64,000 bases of DNA from positions 124,001 to 188,000 of the forward strand of contig CAKOJN010000002.1 in the NCBI GenBank assembly GCA_934090685.1. Direction: 5' to 3'. Source of the stretch: an uncultured Bacilli bacterium (lineage in GTDB: Bacteria > Bacillota_I > Bacilli_A > RF39 > UBA660). The notes under the pieces were generated by a model. That model had not been told where the DNA came from. It searched no databases and saw nothing but the letters and a program-made list of their open reading frames with translations. Below, one piece after another: positions 16,253 to 25,569 of the stretch (within the stretch, counting starts at the first letter, position 1; each line of letters starts with the position of its first letter). The translations under genes were made by a program, and so were the position numbers.

Positions 16253-18085
16253 ATGGCAAAAATTAATAAAGTTATAGGTATAGATTTAGGTACAACTAAC
16301 AGTTGTGTAGCTGTATTAGAAGGTGGAGAACCAAAGGTTATTCCAAATGCTGAGGGTAATAGAACTACTCCTTCAGTAGTAAGTTTTAAAAATGGAGAGG
16401 TTAGAGTTGGAGATGTAGCTAAAAGAGAAGCTCAAACTTCTACAAATGTAATTAGTTCTATTAAAAGATTAATGGGTACTAAAGAAAAGGTTGAAGCTGA
16501 GGGTAAAAAATATACTCCAGAAGAAATCAGTGCTAAAATCTTAATGAATTTAAAAGAAACAGCTGAGAGTTATTTAGGTGGAGAAGTATCAAGAGCTGTT
16601 ATTACAGTTCCAGCATACTTTAATGATGCTCAAAGACAAGCTACTAAGAACGCAGGTAAAATTGCTGGTTTAGAAGTTGAAAGAATTATTAATGAACCAA
16701 CAGCAGCAGCTCTTGCTTATGGTTTAGATAAACAAGAAAATGCTCATACAGTACTTGTATATGACCTTGGTGGTGGTACATTTGATGTTTCTATTTTAGA
16801 ATTAGGTGATGGTGTATTTGAGGTTAAAGCTACTAGTGGTAATAATCACTTAGGTGGAGATGACTTTGATAATGCTATTATTGATTATATAGTTAAAGAA
16901 TTCAAAAAAGAAAATGGTGTAGATTTATCTAAAGATAAACTTGCTATGCAAAGACTTAAAGAAGGTGCTGAAAAAGCTAAAAAAGATTTAAGTGGTGTTA
17001 AGACTACTCAAATTAGTTTACCATTCATTACTCAAGGTGAAAATGGACCTTTACATGTTGATATGACTCTTACAAGAGCTAAATTTGAAGAATTAATTAG
17101 TGATTTAGTTGAATCAACAAGAAAACCAGTTAGAGATGCATTAAAAGAAGCTAAATTAAAGAAAGAAGATATTGATAAAGTATTACTTGTTGGTGGTTCT
17201 ACAAGAATTCCATGTGTTCAAGATTTAGTTAAAGAAGAATTAGGAAAAGAACCAAGTAAGGAAGTTAACCCAGATGAAGTAGTTGCTATGGGTGCTGCTA
17301 TTCAAGGTGGAGTTTTAACTGGTGAGGTTAATGACTTAGTATTACTTGATGTAACACCATTATCACTTGGTATTGAAACATTAGGAAATGTTATGACTGT
17401 ATTAATTCCAAGAAATACTACAATACCAACTACTAAGAGTCAAGTATTTAGTACTGCTGCTGATAATCAACCTGCTGTAGATATTCATATCTTACAAGGT
17501 GAAAGACCAATGGCTGCTGATAATAAGACATTAGGACACTTCCAATTAACTAATATACCACCAGCTCCAAGAGGAGTACCTCAAATCGAAGTTTCATTTG
17601 ATATTGATGCTAATGGTATAGTTAATGTTAAAGCTAAAGATTTAGGAACTAATAAAGAACAAGCGATTACAATTACTGCTTCATCTAACTTAAGTGAAGA
17701 AGAAATTGATAAAATGATGAAAGAAGCTGAAGCTAATAAAGAAGCAGATGCTAAGAGAAAAGAAGAAGCTGAAATAAGAAATGATGCTGAACAAATGGTA
17801 TTTGGTGCTGAAAAAGCTCTTAAAGACTTTGGTGATAAAGTAAAAGATGATGAAAAGACTAAAATAGAAGATGCTGTTAAGAAAGTAAAAGATGCATTAG
17901 AAAAAGATGATACTGATGAAATTAAATCTTCTAGTGAAGAATTATCTAAAGTAGTTATGGAATTATCTAGTAGAGTATACCAAGAACAAGCAAAAGAATC
18001 TCAAGCACAAGCTGAGAATGCTTCTAATGAATCATCAACTGATAATGATAGTAAAGTAAAAGATGCTGAATTTGAAGAAAAATAA
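16253..18085 (+). CDS. dnaK: Chaperone protein DnaK (Hsp70)
   Basis: A 610-residue Hsp70. The N-terminal ATPase domain has IGIDLGTTNSCVAV, DLGGGTFDVS and VGGSTRIP. The substrate domain begins at about residue 365 (DVTPLSLGIETLG), followed by a charged helical lid. AAGGAGAG precedes the start. It lies in the HrcA-controlled operon after grpE. Confidence 0.98.
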   Translation: MAKINKVIGIDLGTTNSCVAVLEGGEPKVIPNAEGNRTTPSVVSFKNGEVRVGDVAKREAQTSTNVISSIKRLMGTKEKVEAEGKKYTPEEISAKILMNLKETAESYLGGEVSRAVITVPAYFNDAQRQATKNAGKIAGLEVERIINEPTAAALAYGLDKQENAHTVLVYDLGGGTFDVSILELGDGVFEVKATSGNNHLGGDDFDNAIIDYIVKEFKKENGVDLSKDKLAMQRLKEGAEKAKKDLSGVKTTQISLPFITQGENGPLHVDMTLTRAKFEELISDLVESTRKPVRDALKEAKLKKEDIDKVLLVGGSTRIPCVQDLVKEELGKEPSKEVNPDEVVAMGAAIQGGVLTGEVNDLVLLDVTPLSLGIETLGNVMTVLIPRNTTIPTTKSQVFSTAADNQPAVDIHILQGERPMAADNKTLGHFQLTNIPPAPRGVPQIEVSFDIDANGIVNVKAKDLGTNKEQAITITASSNLSEEEIDKMMKEAEANKEADAKRKEEAEIRNDAEQMVFGAEKALKDFGDKVKDDEKTKIEDAVKKVKDALEKDDTDEIKSSSEELSKVVMELSSRVYQEQAKESQAQAENASNESSTDNDSKVKDAEFEEK

Positions 18086-18095
18086 TTTATGATTG

Positions 18096-18118
18096 AGGGC
18101 TCTTATTTGAGCCCTTAA
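18096..18118 (+). terminator. Hairpin after dnaK, weak or partial terminator
   Basis: AGGGCTC (18096-18102) pairs with GAGCCCT (18109-18115). It is followed by TTAATTAAT and not by a clean T run, so some readthrough into pepF and dnaJ is likely. It may set a lower expression of the downstream genes. Confidence 0.6.
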
Positions 18119-18155
18119 TTAATATTAAAATAAAATAATAATAAAATGAGGTATT

Positions 18156-19922
18156 ATGAATAAATATAAATGGGATTTAAGAAAAATATTTAAAAATGAA
18201 AAAGAATTTTTTGATGCAATAGATAAAATAAAAGAAAATGTTAAAAACATTATTGAATATAAAGGTAAAGTAAGAGAAAACTTATATTCTTTATTAGAAC
18301 TTCAAAGTCAAACTGATTTATTAATTGATAAAGTGTATGTTTATGCATATCTTTCATATTATAGTGATACAGCTAATAATAAATTTCAAGAATATAAAGA
18401 TGCAGCTAGTGATATATATGATTTTTATGCTGGTTCAACTGGTTTTATAAGTCCTGAAATACAATCAATAGATTCTAGTGAAATGGAAAAATTAATCAAA
18501 GATGATAAAAGACTTTCTAAGTATGAGTTTTTACTTTCAGATTTATTTAGATATAAAAAACATATATTAAGTGAGAAGGAAGAAACATTATTAAGTAGTA
18601 TTTCTTCAATATTTAGAGTGCCTAATGAAGCGTTCACTGCGCTTGATAATACTGATATTGAACTTTCATCTATTAAAGATGAGAATGGTAAAGATGTAAA
18701 ACTTACCTCTAGTAATTATTCTAGATATATAACATCTAGTGATGAAAGGGTAAGAAAAGATGCATTTGAGACTAAGATCAGCTTTTATAAAAAACATATA
18801 AACACTATAAAAGAATTATATACAGGTTCTGTTAAGAAGGATTGGTTAACAAGTAAGATTAGAAATTATAATTCTACTCTTGAAGCTTTTTTATTCGGAG
18901 ATAATATACCAGTAAGTTTATATGAAACACTAATTAAAGTTACTGATAAAAATATAGGTTCATTACAAGAATATTATGATATAAAATCAAGTGTTTTAAA
19001 AAGAAAATTACATATGTATGATACATATTATAATATTGCTTCATGTGATGAAAAAGATGTTCCTTATGATGAAGGAGTAAAATTAGTGACTAGTGCGCTT
19101 AGTGTACTTGGAAGTGACTACATTGAAAACTTTACTAGACTCATAAATAATAATTCAGTAGATGTTTATCCTTGTGATAATAAAAAGAGTGGTGCTTATC
19201 AATGGGGTTGTTATGACAGTGATCCATATGTGTCATTAAATTATGAAAATAATATTAATTCAGTAAGTACTCTTGCTCATGAAATGGGACATGCAATGCA
19301 TAGTTATTATTCTAATAAGACACAAGAATATGAGTACGCTGGATATCCAATATTCTTAGCCGAGATTGCATCAACAGTTAATGAGATATTATTATCTGAG
19401 TATTTACTTTCAGTTACAAATAATATTGATGATAAGATATATTATTTAGTAGAATTTTTAGATAAATTTAAAAAAACTGTTTATAGACAAGCAATGTTTG
19501 CTGAGTTTGAAAGTATTATTCATAGTAAATGTGAAAATAATGAAGCATTAACAAAAGATGTACTCTGTGATACTTATTATAAACTTAATATAAAACATTT
19601 TAGTCCGAGTCTTGTAGTTGATGAAGATATTAAATATGAATGGGCAGAAGTACCTCATTTTTACAATGCATTTTATACTTATAAATATGCGACTGGTTTT
19701 ATAAGTGCGCTTGTCATAGCCGAAAAACTTATTAATAAAGAACCAGGTTTTAAAGAAAAATATATAGAGTTTTTAAGTAGTGGTGGAAGTGATTATCCAT
19801 TAGAATTGCTTAAAAAGTTAGGAATAGATTTAACTCTTGAAAGTACCTTAAATGAAGGCTTTAGGGTATTTGATGAGAAGGTTAAATTACTTAAAAAATA
19901 TATGAATGAAAAAGGTGTATAA
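18156..19922 (+). CDS. pepF: Oligoendopeptidase F (M3 family)
   Basis: A 588-residue zinc metallopeptidase that cuts short peptides in the cytoplasm. The active-site HEMGHAMHSYYSN (HExxH) lies at about residues 375-387, and the third ligand Glu is in FLAEIASTVNE about 25 residues on. Length is typical for PepF. The gene is inserted between dnaK and dnaJ, 2 bases before dnaJ and reading the same way, which may put it under partial heat-shock control. Confidence 0.93.
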   Translation: MNKYKWDLRKIFKNEKEFFDAIDKIKENVKNIIEYKGKVRENLYSLLELQSQTDLLIDKVYVYAYLSYYSDTANNKFQEYKDAASDIYDFYAGSTGFISPEIQSIDSSEMEKLIKDDKRLSKYEFLLSDLFRYKKHILSEKEETLLSSISSIFRVPNEAFTALDNTDIELSSIKDENGKDVKLTSSNYSRYITSSDERVRKDAFETKISFYKKHINTIKELYTGSVKKDWLTSKIRNYNSTLEAFLFGDNIPVSLYETLIKVTDKNIGSLQEYYDIKSSVLKRKLHMYDTYYNIASCDEKDVPYDEGVKLVTSALSVLGSDYIENFTRLINNNSVDVYPCDNKKSGAYQWGCYDSDPYVSLNYENNINSVSTLAHEMGHAMHSYYSNKTQEYEYAGYPIFLAEIASTVNEILLSEYLLSVTNNIDDKIYYLVEFLDKFKKTVYRQAMFAEFESIIHSKCENNEALTKDVLCDTYYKLNIKHFSPSLVVDEDIKYEWAEVPHFYNAFYTYKYATGFISALVIAEKLINKEPGFKEKYIEFLSSGGSDYPLELLKKLGIDLTLESTLNEGFRVFDEKVKLLKKYMNEKGV

Positions 19923-19924
19923 AT

Positions 19925-21058
19925 ATGGCAAAAAGAGATTATTATGAAGTTTTAGGTGTTTCTAAAGATGCAACTGAAGCAGAAATAAAGTCAGCATTTA
20001 GAAAAAAAGCAAAAGAATTTCACCCTGATTTAAATAAGAGTCCTGATGCTCCTGAAAAGTTTAAAGAAGCTCAAGAAGCATATGCTTGTTTATCAGATAA
20101 AGATAATCGTGCAAAATACGATCAATATGGTCATGCAGCATTTGAAAATCCATATGGAAATGCTGGTGGGGGTGCCTCTTATGGAGGAGGAAATCCATTT
20201 GGAAACTTTGACTTCGGGGATATTTTTGATGATTTATTCTCTGGCGGATTTGGTGGTTCATTTAGTTCCTTTGGAGGAAACCAAAGAACTAGAAGTAGAA
20301 AAGGATCAGATTCGCTTTACGGTATGAAAATAGATTTCATGGAAGCTGTATATGGTTGTAAAAAAGATGTTGATTTAGAGTATTATGAAACATGTGAAGA
20401 CTGTGGTGGAAAAGGTGGCCATGGTGAAGAAGTGTGTAGTGAATGTAATGGAAAAGGTAGTGTTATAAAACAAGCACAAACAATATTTGGTACAATTCAA
20501 ACAAGAGCTACTTGTACATCTTGTAATGGAACTGGTAAGACATTTAAAAGCACATGTTCTACTTGTAGAGGAAATGGCAAAGTAAAAGTACACAAAACAA
20601 TTACTATAGATATACCTGCTGGTATAAATGATGGTGAACAATTAAGATTAAGTGGCAAAGGTGAACCTGGCGTTAATGGAGGACCTAATGGAGACTTATA
20701 TATTGAAATCAAAGTTTTACCTCATGAATTATATAAAAGAGATGGAAATGATATTTATATAGATCTTCCTGTTACAATAACAGACCTATGTCTTGGATGT
20801 AAAAAAACTATTAAAACTGTTGATGGTTATGTTGATTTGAAAATTAAAGAGGGTAGTCAACCAGGAGATACATTAAGAATTAAAGGAAAAGGTATTAATA
20901 GTGAAGACTCTTGGAAAAAAGGAGACTTCTATTGTGTTCTTAAATTAATAATACCAACAAATCTTTCAAGAAAACAAAGAAATATTTTAGATGACTTATC
21001 TGAAACTGAACTTGATGATGATGTTGCGTTTAGAAAATTTGATAAATTAAATAAATAA
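19925..21058 (+). CDS. dnaJ: Chaperone protein DnaJ (Hsp40)
   Basis: A 377-residue type I DnaJ. The J domain has the HPD tripeptide (EFHPDLNKS), followed by a Gly/Phe-rich linker. Four CxxCxGxG zinc motifs follow (CEDCGGKG, CSECNGKG, CTSCNGTG, CSTCRGNG), then two C-terminal beta domains. It stimulates the DnaK ATPase. It begins 2 bases after pepF, with its Shine-Dalgarno (AAAAGGTG) inside pepF. Confidence 0.97.
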   Translation: MAKRDYYEVLGVSKDATEAEIKSAFRKKAKEFHPDLNKSPDAPEKFKEAQEAYACLSDKDNRAKYDQYGHAAFENPYGNAGGGASYGGGNPFGNFDFGDIFDDLFSGGFGGSFSSFGGNQRTRSRKGSDSLYGMKIDFMEAVYGCKKDVDLEYYETCEDCGGKGGHGEEVCSECNGKGSVIKQAQTIFGTIQTRATCTSCNGTGKTFKSTCSTCRGNGKVKVHKTITIDIPAGINDGEQLRLSGKGEPGVNGGPNGDLYIEIKVLPHELYKRDGNDIYIDLPVTITDLCLGCKKTIKTVDGYVDLKIKEGSQPGDTLRIKGKGINSEDSWKKGDFYCVLKLIIPTNLSRKQRNILDDLSETELDDDVAFRKFDKLNK

Positions 21059-21079
21059 CTTTTAAAAGTTATTTTTTCT
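21054..21079 (+). terminator. Terminator of the heat-shock operon
   Basis: AATAACTT (21054-21061) pairs with AAGTTATT (21066-21073), loop TTAA, followed by T6. Confidence 0.85.
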
Positions 21080-21082
21080 TGC

Positions 21083-21088
21083 TATAAT
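21083..21088 (+). promoter_or_regulatory. -10 box of the GreA-like gene
   Basis: TATAAT stands 22 bases before the ATG. No clear -35 box is seen in the preceding T-rich terminator sequence. Confidence 0.5.
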
Positions 21089-21110
21089 ATTTTTACAGGG
21101 AGGATACTAA

Positions 21111-21572
21111 ATGAAAGAAAAAATTTATTTAACAAAAGAAGGTTATGATAAATACTTAGCTGAGTTAGAAAATATGAGAAAGGAACTTGCAAACAAATTA
21201 AATAATTTATCTAAATTAGAAATGCTTAGTGGAGAAAGTTTTTATACATTAACTACAAACATTAAACATAAGTTAGATGGACTAAAAAGAATAGTTATAT
21301 TAGATGAAGTTGAGGAAGAAATTATTAATGTAAATGATATAGTTACAGTTAATATGATATATCCTGAAACAGAAGAAACTATAACATTTGAATTGGTCGC
21401 TGGTATGCCTGATTTAGGATCTAGAATCATGAAAATATCAGTAAATAGTCCACTTGGTAAGGCAGTATATCAACGTAAAATAGGAGAAGAATTATCATAC
21501 ATAGTAGATAATGAAAATGTTAATATACAAATAATAAGTAAAACAAAACCAAAAAATTTAAAATTAGACTAG
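21111..21572 (+). CDS. Divergent GreA-type transcription factor
   Basis: A 153-residue protein with the Gre layout: an N-terminal coiled-coil hairpin (residues 1-75) and a C-terminal FKBP-like domain (ELVAGMPDLGSRIMKISVNSPLGKAV, compare GreA ...ISxxSPxGxAL). The start KIYLTKEGYDKYLAEL is GreA-like. The tip of the coiled coil, which in GreA carries the acidic DLSENAEY segment that inserts into the RNA polymerase channel, here reads EMLSGESFYTLTTNI, so the catalytic acidic residues are largely missing. It may be a Gfh1-like or other channel-binding factor and not a cleavage factor. Well placed GGGAGG before the ATG. Confidence 0.78.
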   Translation: MKEKIYLTKEGYDKYLAELENMRKELANKLNNLSKLEMLSGESFYTLTTNIKHKLDGLKRIVILDEVEEEIINVNDIVTVNMIYPETEETITFELVAGMPDLGSRIMKISVNSPLGKAVYQRKIGEELSYIVDNENVNIQIISKTKPKNLKLD

Positions 21573-21586
21573 AAATAGTCTTTTTA
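21566..21586 (+). terminator. Terminator of the GreA-like gene
   Basis: AGACTA (21566-21571), GAAA loop, TAGTCT (21576-21581), T run. The stem includes the stop codon. Confidence 0.85.
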
Positions 21587-21599
21587 ATTTGTTATTTTA

Positions 21600-21628
21600 T
21601 TGTAATAATCATTAAAAAATGGTATAAT
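21600..21628 (+). promoter_or_regulatory. Promoter of the dnaG-rpoD-trmK operon
   Basis: TTGTAA (21600-21605), 17-base spacer, extended TGG-TATAAT (21623-21628). Confidence 0.7.
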
Positions 21629-21708
21629 ATGAAAGATTTTTAAATAAATTGCTAAAAAAAGAAGTGTTTTTAATTTTTATTTCGTATATATATTATTAGG
21701 AGGGAAAA

Positions 21709-23442
21709 ATGGCTTTCATTAGTAAGGAATTAATAGATGAAGTTAAGTCTAAGAATGATATAGTAGATATTATAGGCAGTTATATAAGTCTTAATGATAA
21801 AAATAAAGCTTTATGTCCGTTTCATAATGATCATTCTCCATCATTTAGTGTTCATCCTGATAAACAAATTTATAAATGCTTTTCTTGTGGAGAAAGTGGT
21901 AATGTAGTTACATTTGTTGAAAAGTTTCTTGGTATATCATTTCAAGAAGCAGTCAAACTACTAGCAGATAGAGCAGGCATAAAACTTAATATAAATGTAC
22001 CAAAGAAAACAAATAAGTATGATAAATATTATGAAATAACTGACACAGTTAATAAATATTTTAAAAATAATATATTTTCAAGTAATGGGCAACAAGCATT
22101 AAAATATTTAAATGATAGGCACATAGATAAAGATATAATAAATGAATTCAATATTGGGCTTTCAACTAATAATAAATTACATGAAATATTAGCCAAAAAA
22201 TATAATTTAGAGGATTTATTAAAAATAGATATTGTTCGTGAAGTAGATAATAAAATATATGATACTTTTCAAAATAGAATAATGTTTCCTATAATAGATG
22301 AGGATAATAATGTAGTAGGATTTAGTGGTAGAAAATATTTAGTAAATGATTTAGATAATAAACAACTATCTAAATATGTTAATTCTCGTGAAACAGATAT
22401 ATTTATTAAAAGTAAAATATTTTATAATATTAATAATGCTCTTCCAAATATAAAAAAATCTAAAGAAATTATTATTACTGAAGGATTTATGGATACTATT
22501 AGAATGGTATCAATTGGTTATAATAATACAGTGGCTCTTATGGGAACTGCTTTTACAAAAGAACATTTAGATAAAATAATTAAATATAAATGTAGAGTAG
22601 TGTTAAATCTTGATCAAGATAATGCAGGAGTACTTGGAACAATATCAATTGGAGATGAATTAATTAAAAATAATATAGATGTATCTGTAATAGTATTTGA
22701 TGATTATAAAGATAGTGATGAATATATTATAAATAAAGGAAAAGAAGCATTTGACTATGCTTATAAAAATAGAATTTCTTATATAGATTTTAAATTTAAA
22801 TATTTAAAGTCAAATAAGAATATGAAAGATTCTACTGATATTAGTAAATACATTAATGAGGCTATAAAATCATTAAATGATATAGATGATGATATATTAA
22901 AAGAACTTAAGATAAATGAATTATCTCGTGAGTTTGGTATTGATGAATCTGTAATAAAAAACAAGATTAAAATAAGTAGTAAGAAGGAAGTAAAAAAAGA
23001 AGAAAAAATCACTAAAAAAAGATATGATAAATATGATATTAGTGAAATAAGAATATTATATTTAATGCTTAATTATGATGATGTTATTCTTTATTTTGAA
23101 AATGGACTTGGATATCTAATTCATGATAATATGATGGCACTTGCATATAAAATAGTAGAATTTAGAAATGATTATGGATATTTTAATTATAGTGATTTTA
23201 TAGATTATATAAGTGATAATGAATCACTTAATGAAACTGTAAAAGAAATAATGAGATATCATAATGAAGACGAGTATACAGAAAGTGAACTTGAAGATTA
23301 TTTTGATACTATTAAAGAGTATTCAGTCAAGAAAAGAATAAATGAATTAAAACGCGAAATGAATGAAACATTAGATGTTAATAAAAAAATAGAACTAGCA
23401 AATAAAATAAATAAAATAAATAAGGAAGTGTTAGAATGGTAA
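21709..23442 (+). CDS. dnaG: DNA primase DnaG
   Basis: A 577-residue primase. The N-terminal zinc-binding domain has CPFHNDHSPSF...YKCFSCGESG. The TOPRIM core follows (EGFMDTIRM about residue 250, then NLDQDNAG), and a C-terminal helicase-interaction region completes it. It makes RNA primers for replication. AGGAGGG before the start. It overlaps rpoD by 7 bases. Confidence 0.96.
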   Translation: MAFISKELIDEVKSKNDIVDIIGSYISLNDKNKALCPFHNDHSPSFSVHPDKQIYKCFSCGESGNVVTFVEKFLGISFQEAVKLLADRAGIKLNINVPKKTNKYDKYYEITDTVNKYFKNNIFSSNGQQALKYLNDRHIDKDIINEFNIGLSTNNKLHEILAKKYNLEDLLKIDIVREVDNKIYDTFQNRIMFPIIDEDNNVVGFSGRKYLVNDLDNKQLSKYVNSRETDIFIKSKIFYNINNALPNIKKSKEIIITEGFMDTIRMVSIGYNNTVALMGTAFTKEHLDKIIKYKCRVVLNLDQDNAGVLGTISIGDELIKNNIDVSVIVFDDYKDSDEYIINKGKEAFDYAYKNRISYIDFKFKYLKSNKNMKDSTDISKYINEAIKSLNDIDDDILKELKINELSREFGIDESVIKNKIKISSKKEVKKEEKITKKRYDKYDISEIRILYLMLNYDDVILYFENGLGYLIHDNMMALAYKIVEFRNDYGYFNYSDFIDYISDNESLNETVKEIMRYHNEDEYTESELEDYFDTIKEYSVKKRINELKREMNETLDVNKKIELANKINKINKEVLEW

Positions 23443-24524
23443 ACAATATTAAAACATTTGAAGAAAGAGTTAATGATTTAGTAAAAGAAGGAAAAAATCA
23501 AGGTTATCTAACATATGAGCAAATAGCTAAGAAAACAATAGATTTAGATTTAGATAGTAATGCGTTAGATGAACTTTATAATGTACTTACAGAAAATCAA
23601 ATCGAAGTAAGAGCAGAAGATGAAGATGAGGGAAGTTCTATTGATATCAAAGATGATATAACTGATAATATTCCTGATGAAAGTAAAGACATGAGCGTTA
23701 ATGATAACGTAAGAATGTATTTAAAAGAGATAGGTAAAATAAGTTTGTTATCACTTGAGGAAGAACAAGAACTATCAAAAAGAGTTGCTGAAGGAGATGA
23801 AAAGGCTAAGAATATTTTAGCAGAATCTAACTTAAGACTTGTTGTTTCTATTGCTAAAAGATATGTAGGAAGAGGTCTTTTATTCTTAGATTTAATTCAA
23901 GAAGGTAACATTGGTCTTATGAAAGCAGTAGAAAAGTTTGATTATGGAAAAGGATATAAGTTTAGTACTTATGCTACTTGGTGGATTAGACAAGCTATTA
24001 CAAGAGCACTTGCTGATCAAGCAAGAACTATAAGAGTTCCTGTTCATATGGTTGAAACAATTAATAAAATGGCAAGAATAGAAAGACAAATGACACTAGA
24101 ATTAAATAGAGAGCCTACTGACCAAGAACTATCTAAAAAGATGGGACTTTCTGTAGAAAAGATAGCTGAAATAAGAAAAATAAGTCAAGATCCAGTGTCT
24201 TTAGAAACACCAATAGGTGAAGAAGATGACTCACACTTAGGAGATTTTCTTGCTGATGAAAGAACTATGTCACCAGAAGATTTCGCAACATATGAAATAC
24301 TTAAAGATGAGTTAAAACAAGTATTAGATACACTTACTGTTCGTGAAAAAGAAGTATTAGAATTAAGATTTGGTTTATTTGATGGTTCAAGTCATACTTT
24401 AGAAGAAGTAGGTAAGAAATTTAAAGTAACAAGAGAAAGAATTAGACAAATTGAAGCTAAGGCCTTAAGAAAATTAAGACACCCATCAAGAGCTAAAAAA
24501 TTAAAGGATTTCTTAATTGAATAG
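23436..24524 (+). CDS. rpoD: Primary RNA polymerase sigma factor (SigA/RpoD)
   Basis: A 362-residue primary sigma factor. Region 1.1 is short (about 1-70, EERVNDLVKEGKNQGYLTYEQI). Regions 1.2-2.4 contain NVRMYLKEIGKISLL and GLMKAVEKFDYGKGYKFSTY. Region 4.2 contains TLEEVGKKFKVTRERIRQIE. It directs transcription from TTGACA/TATAAT promoters, which fits the promoters seen in this window. dnaG-rpoD order is the classic macromolecular synthesis operon without rpsU. Confidence 0.97.
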   Translation: MVNNIKTFEERVNDLVKEGKNQGYLTYEQIAKKTIDLDLDSNALDELYNVLTENQIEVRAEDEDEGSSIDIKDDITDNIPDESKDMSVNDNVRMYLKEIGKISLLSLEEEQELSKRVAEGDEKAKNILAESNLRLVVSIAKRYVGRGLLFLDLIQEGNIGLMKAVEKFDYGKGYKFSTYATWWIRQAITRALADQARTIRVPVHMVETINKMARIERQMTLELNREPTDQELSKKMGLSVEKIAEIRKISQDPVSLETPIGEEDDSHLGDFLADERTMSPEDFATYEILKDELKQVLDTLTVREKEVLELRFGLFDGSSHTLEEVGKKFKVTRERIRQIEAKALRKLRHPSRAKKLKDFLIE

Positions 24525-25131
24525 AATAGAAGCAATTTGTTTATTTATAAATGATAATGACTTAGTAGTAGATGTTGGGTGTGATCAAGTAGAAGTAGGA
24601 ATACTACTTTCTAAAAGAAATATTAAATCTATTGCTAGTGATATAAGTGAAAAAGTAGTTGCTAGTGCTAAGGAGAAAATAAATAAATTAAATTTAAATG
24701 ATTATATTGATTTAAGAGTTTCTGATGGACTTGATAATATAAAAGATGGAGAAGCAAATACTTTGGTACTTGCTGGTATGGGTACTCATACAATACTTGA
24801 TATATTAAAGAAAACTAATCTTAGATTTAATAAAATAATAACCATATCAAATAATTATCATGATATATTAAGAGATGAAATGAATAAATTAAATTATATA
24901 GTTAGTAATGAATTAATAGTATATGAAAATAAAAAATATTATAACTTAATAGTATTTAAAGAAGGGAAAAGAAAATATACTGAAAAAGAGTTATTATTAG
25001 GATTAAATCATAAAGATAAAATTATGTATGATAAATATTTAAATTACTTAAAAAATAAATATTTAGAAATACAAAAATCTTCAAATAATCAAAATATAAA
25101 AGCAAATAAAATAATTAAATATATAGGCTAA
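24517..25131 (+). CDS. trmK: tRNA (adenine22-N1)-methyltransferase TrmK
   Basis: A 204-residue class I methyltransferase. SAM-binding motif I is VVDVGCDQVEVGILL, then ASDIS and LAGMGTHTI as in TrmK, with a C-terminal helical part. It makes m1A22 in tRNA. The start is TTG at 24517, with AAAGGA (24504-24509) correctly spaced. It overlaps rpoD by 8 bases. Confidence 0.9.
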   Translation: MNRIEAICLFINDNDLVVDVGCDQVEVGILLSKRNIKSIASDISEKVVASAKEKINKLNLNDYIDLRVSDGLDNIKDGEANTLVLAGMGTHTILDILKKTNLRFNKIITISNNYHDILRDEMNKLNYIVSNELIVYENKKYYNLIVFKEGKRKYTEKELLLGLNHKDKIMYDKYLNYLKNKYLEIQKSSNNQNIKANKIIKYIG

Positions 25132-25149
25132 GAAATTAGTCTTTTTTTA
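25125..25149 (+). terminator. Terminator of the dnaG operon
   Basis: AGGCTAA (25125-25131), GAAA tetraloop, TTAGTCT (25136-25142) with one G-T pair, then T7. Confidence 0.85.
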
Positions 25150-25178
25150 TTGCATATCATTGAAAAATATATTATAAT
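25150..25178 (+). promoter_or_regulatory. Promoter of the higB-higA operon
   Basis: TTGCAT (25150-25155), 17-base spacer, TATAAT (25173-25178). Confidence 0.7.
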
Positions 25179-25181
25179 TAT

Positions 25182-25198
25182 ATTACCTAGTAGGTAAT
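25182..25198 (+). promoter_or_regulatory. Palindromic operator of the toxin-antitoxin operon
   Basis: ATTACCTA-g-TAGGTAAT is a perfect inverted repeat with 8-base arms. It starts 4 bases after the -10 box and covers the likely transcription start. Autorepression by the HigA-type antitoxin is expected from the family; binding here is inferred. Confidence 0.7.
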
Positions 25199-25221
25199 CT
25201 TTTTAAAGGAGGCGAATTAAT

Positions 25222-25569
25222 TTGATACTTGAGGTTCATAATAAGAAATTAAAAGGCATATTACAAAATGCTGATACATTAAAGAAAATAATCGGTTTAG
25301 AACTATCAAGAATGGTTCTTAGACGTTGTAACGAGTTAATGTCTGCTGATAATTTCAAGGACTATTTAAGTTATGGTATAGGTAGACCACATTTATTAGA
25401 AGGAAATTTAAATGGATTTTATGGAATAAGATTAAATGCAAATTATAGACTAATAGTAGAGCCTTTAGTTGATCAAATTAATGAAAAAACTTTAAAAGAA
25501 TGTAAAAATATAAATATAAAAGGAGTGATGGATTATCATGATGGAAAATATAATTGGCTTATCCCTTGA
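25222..25569 (+). CDS. HigB-type toxin (RelE superfamily)
   Basis: A 115-residue basic protein with the HigB/Gp49-like pattern: an N-terminal helix region, GRPHLLEGNLNGFYGIRLNANYRLIVEP as two strands, and a C-terminal DYHDGKY strand. HigB toxins cut mRNA at the ribosome. The start is TTG, supported by AAAGGAGG (25205-25212). The stop lies 32 bases inside the antitoxin gene. The toxin-first order is the one usual for higBA. Confidence 0.85.
   Translation: MILEVHNKKLKGILQNADTLKKIIGLELSRMVLRRCNELMSADNFKDYLSYGIGRPHLLEGNLNGFYGIRLNANYRLIVEPLVDQINEKTLKECKNINIKGVMDYHDGKYNWLIP

Noticed and set aside
25182..25198. Phage or integrase attachment site at the palindrome
   Set aside because: No integrase, tRNA gene or second copy is seen. 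Its position at the transcription start of a toxin-antitoxin operon explains it better.
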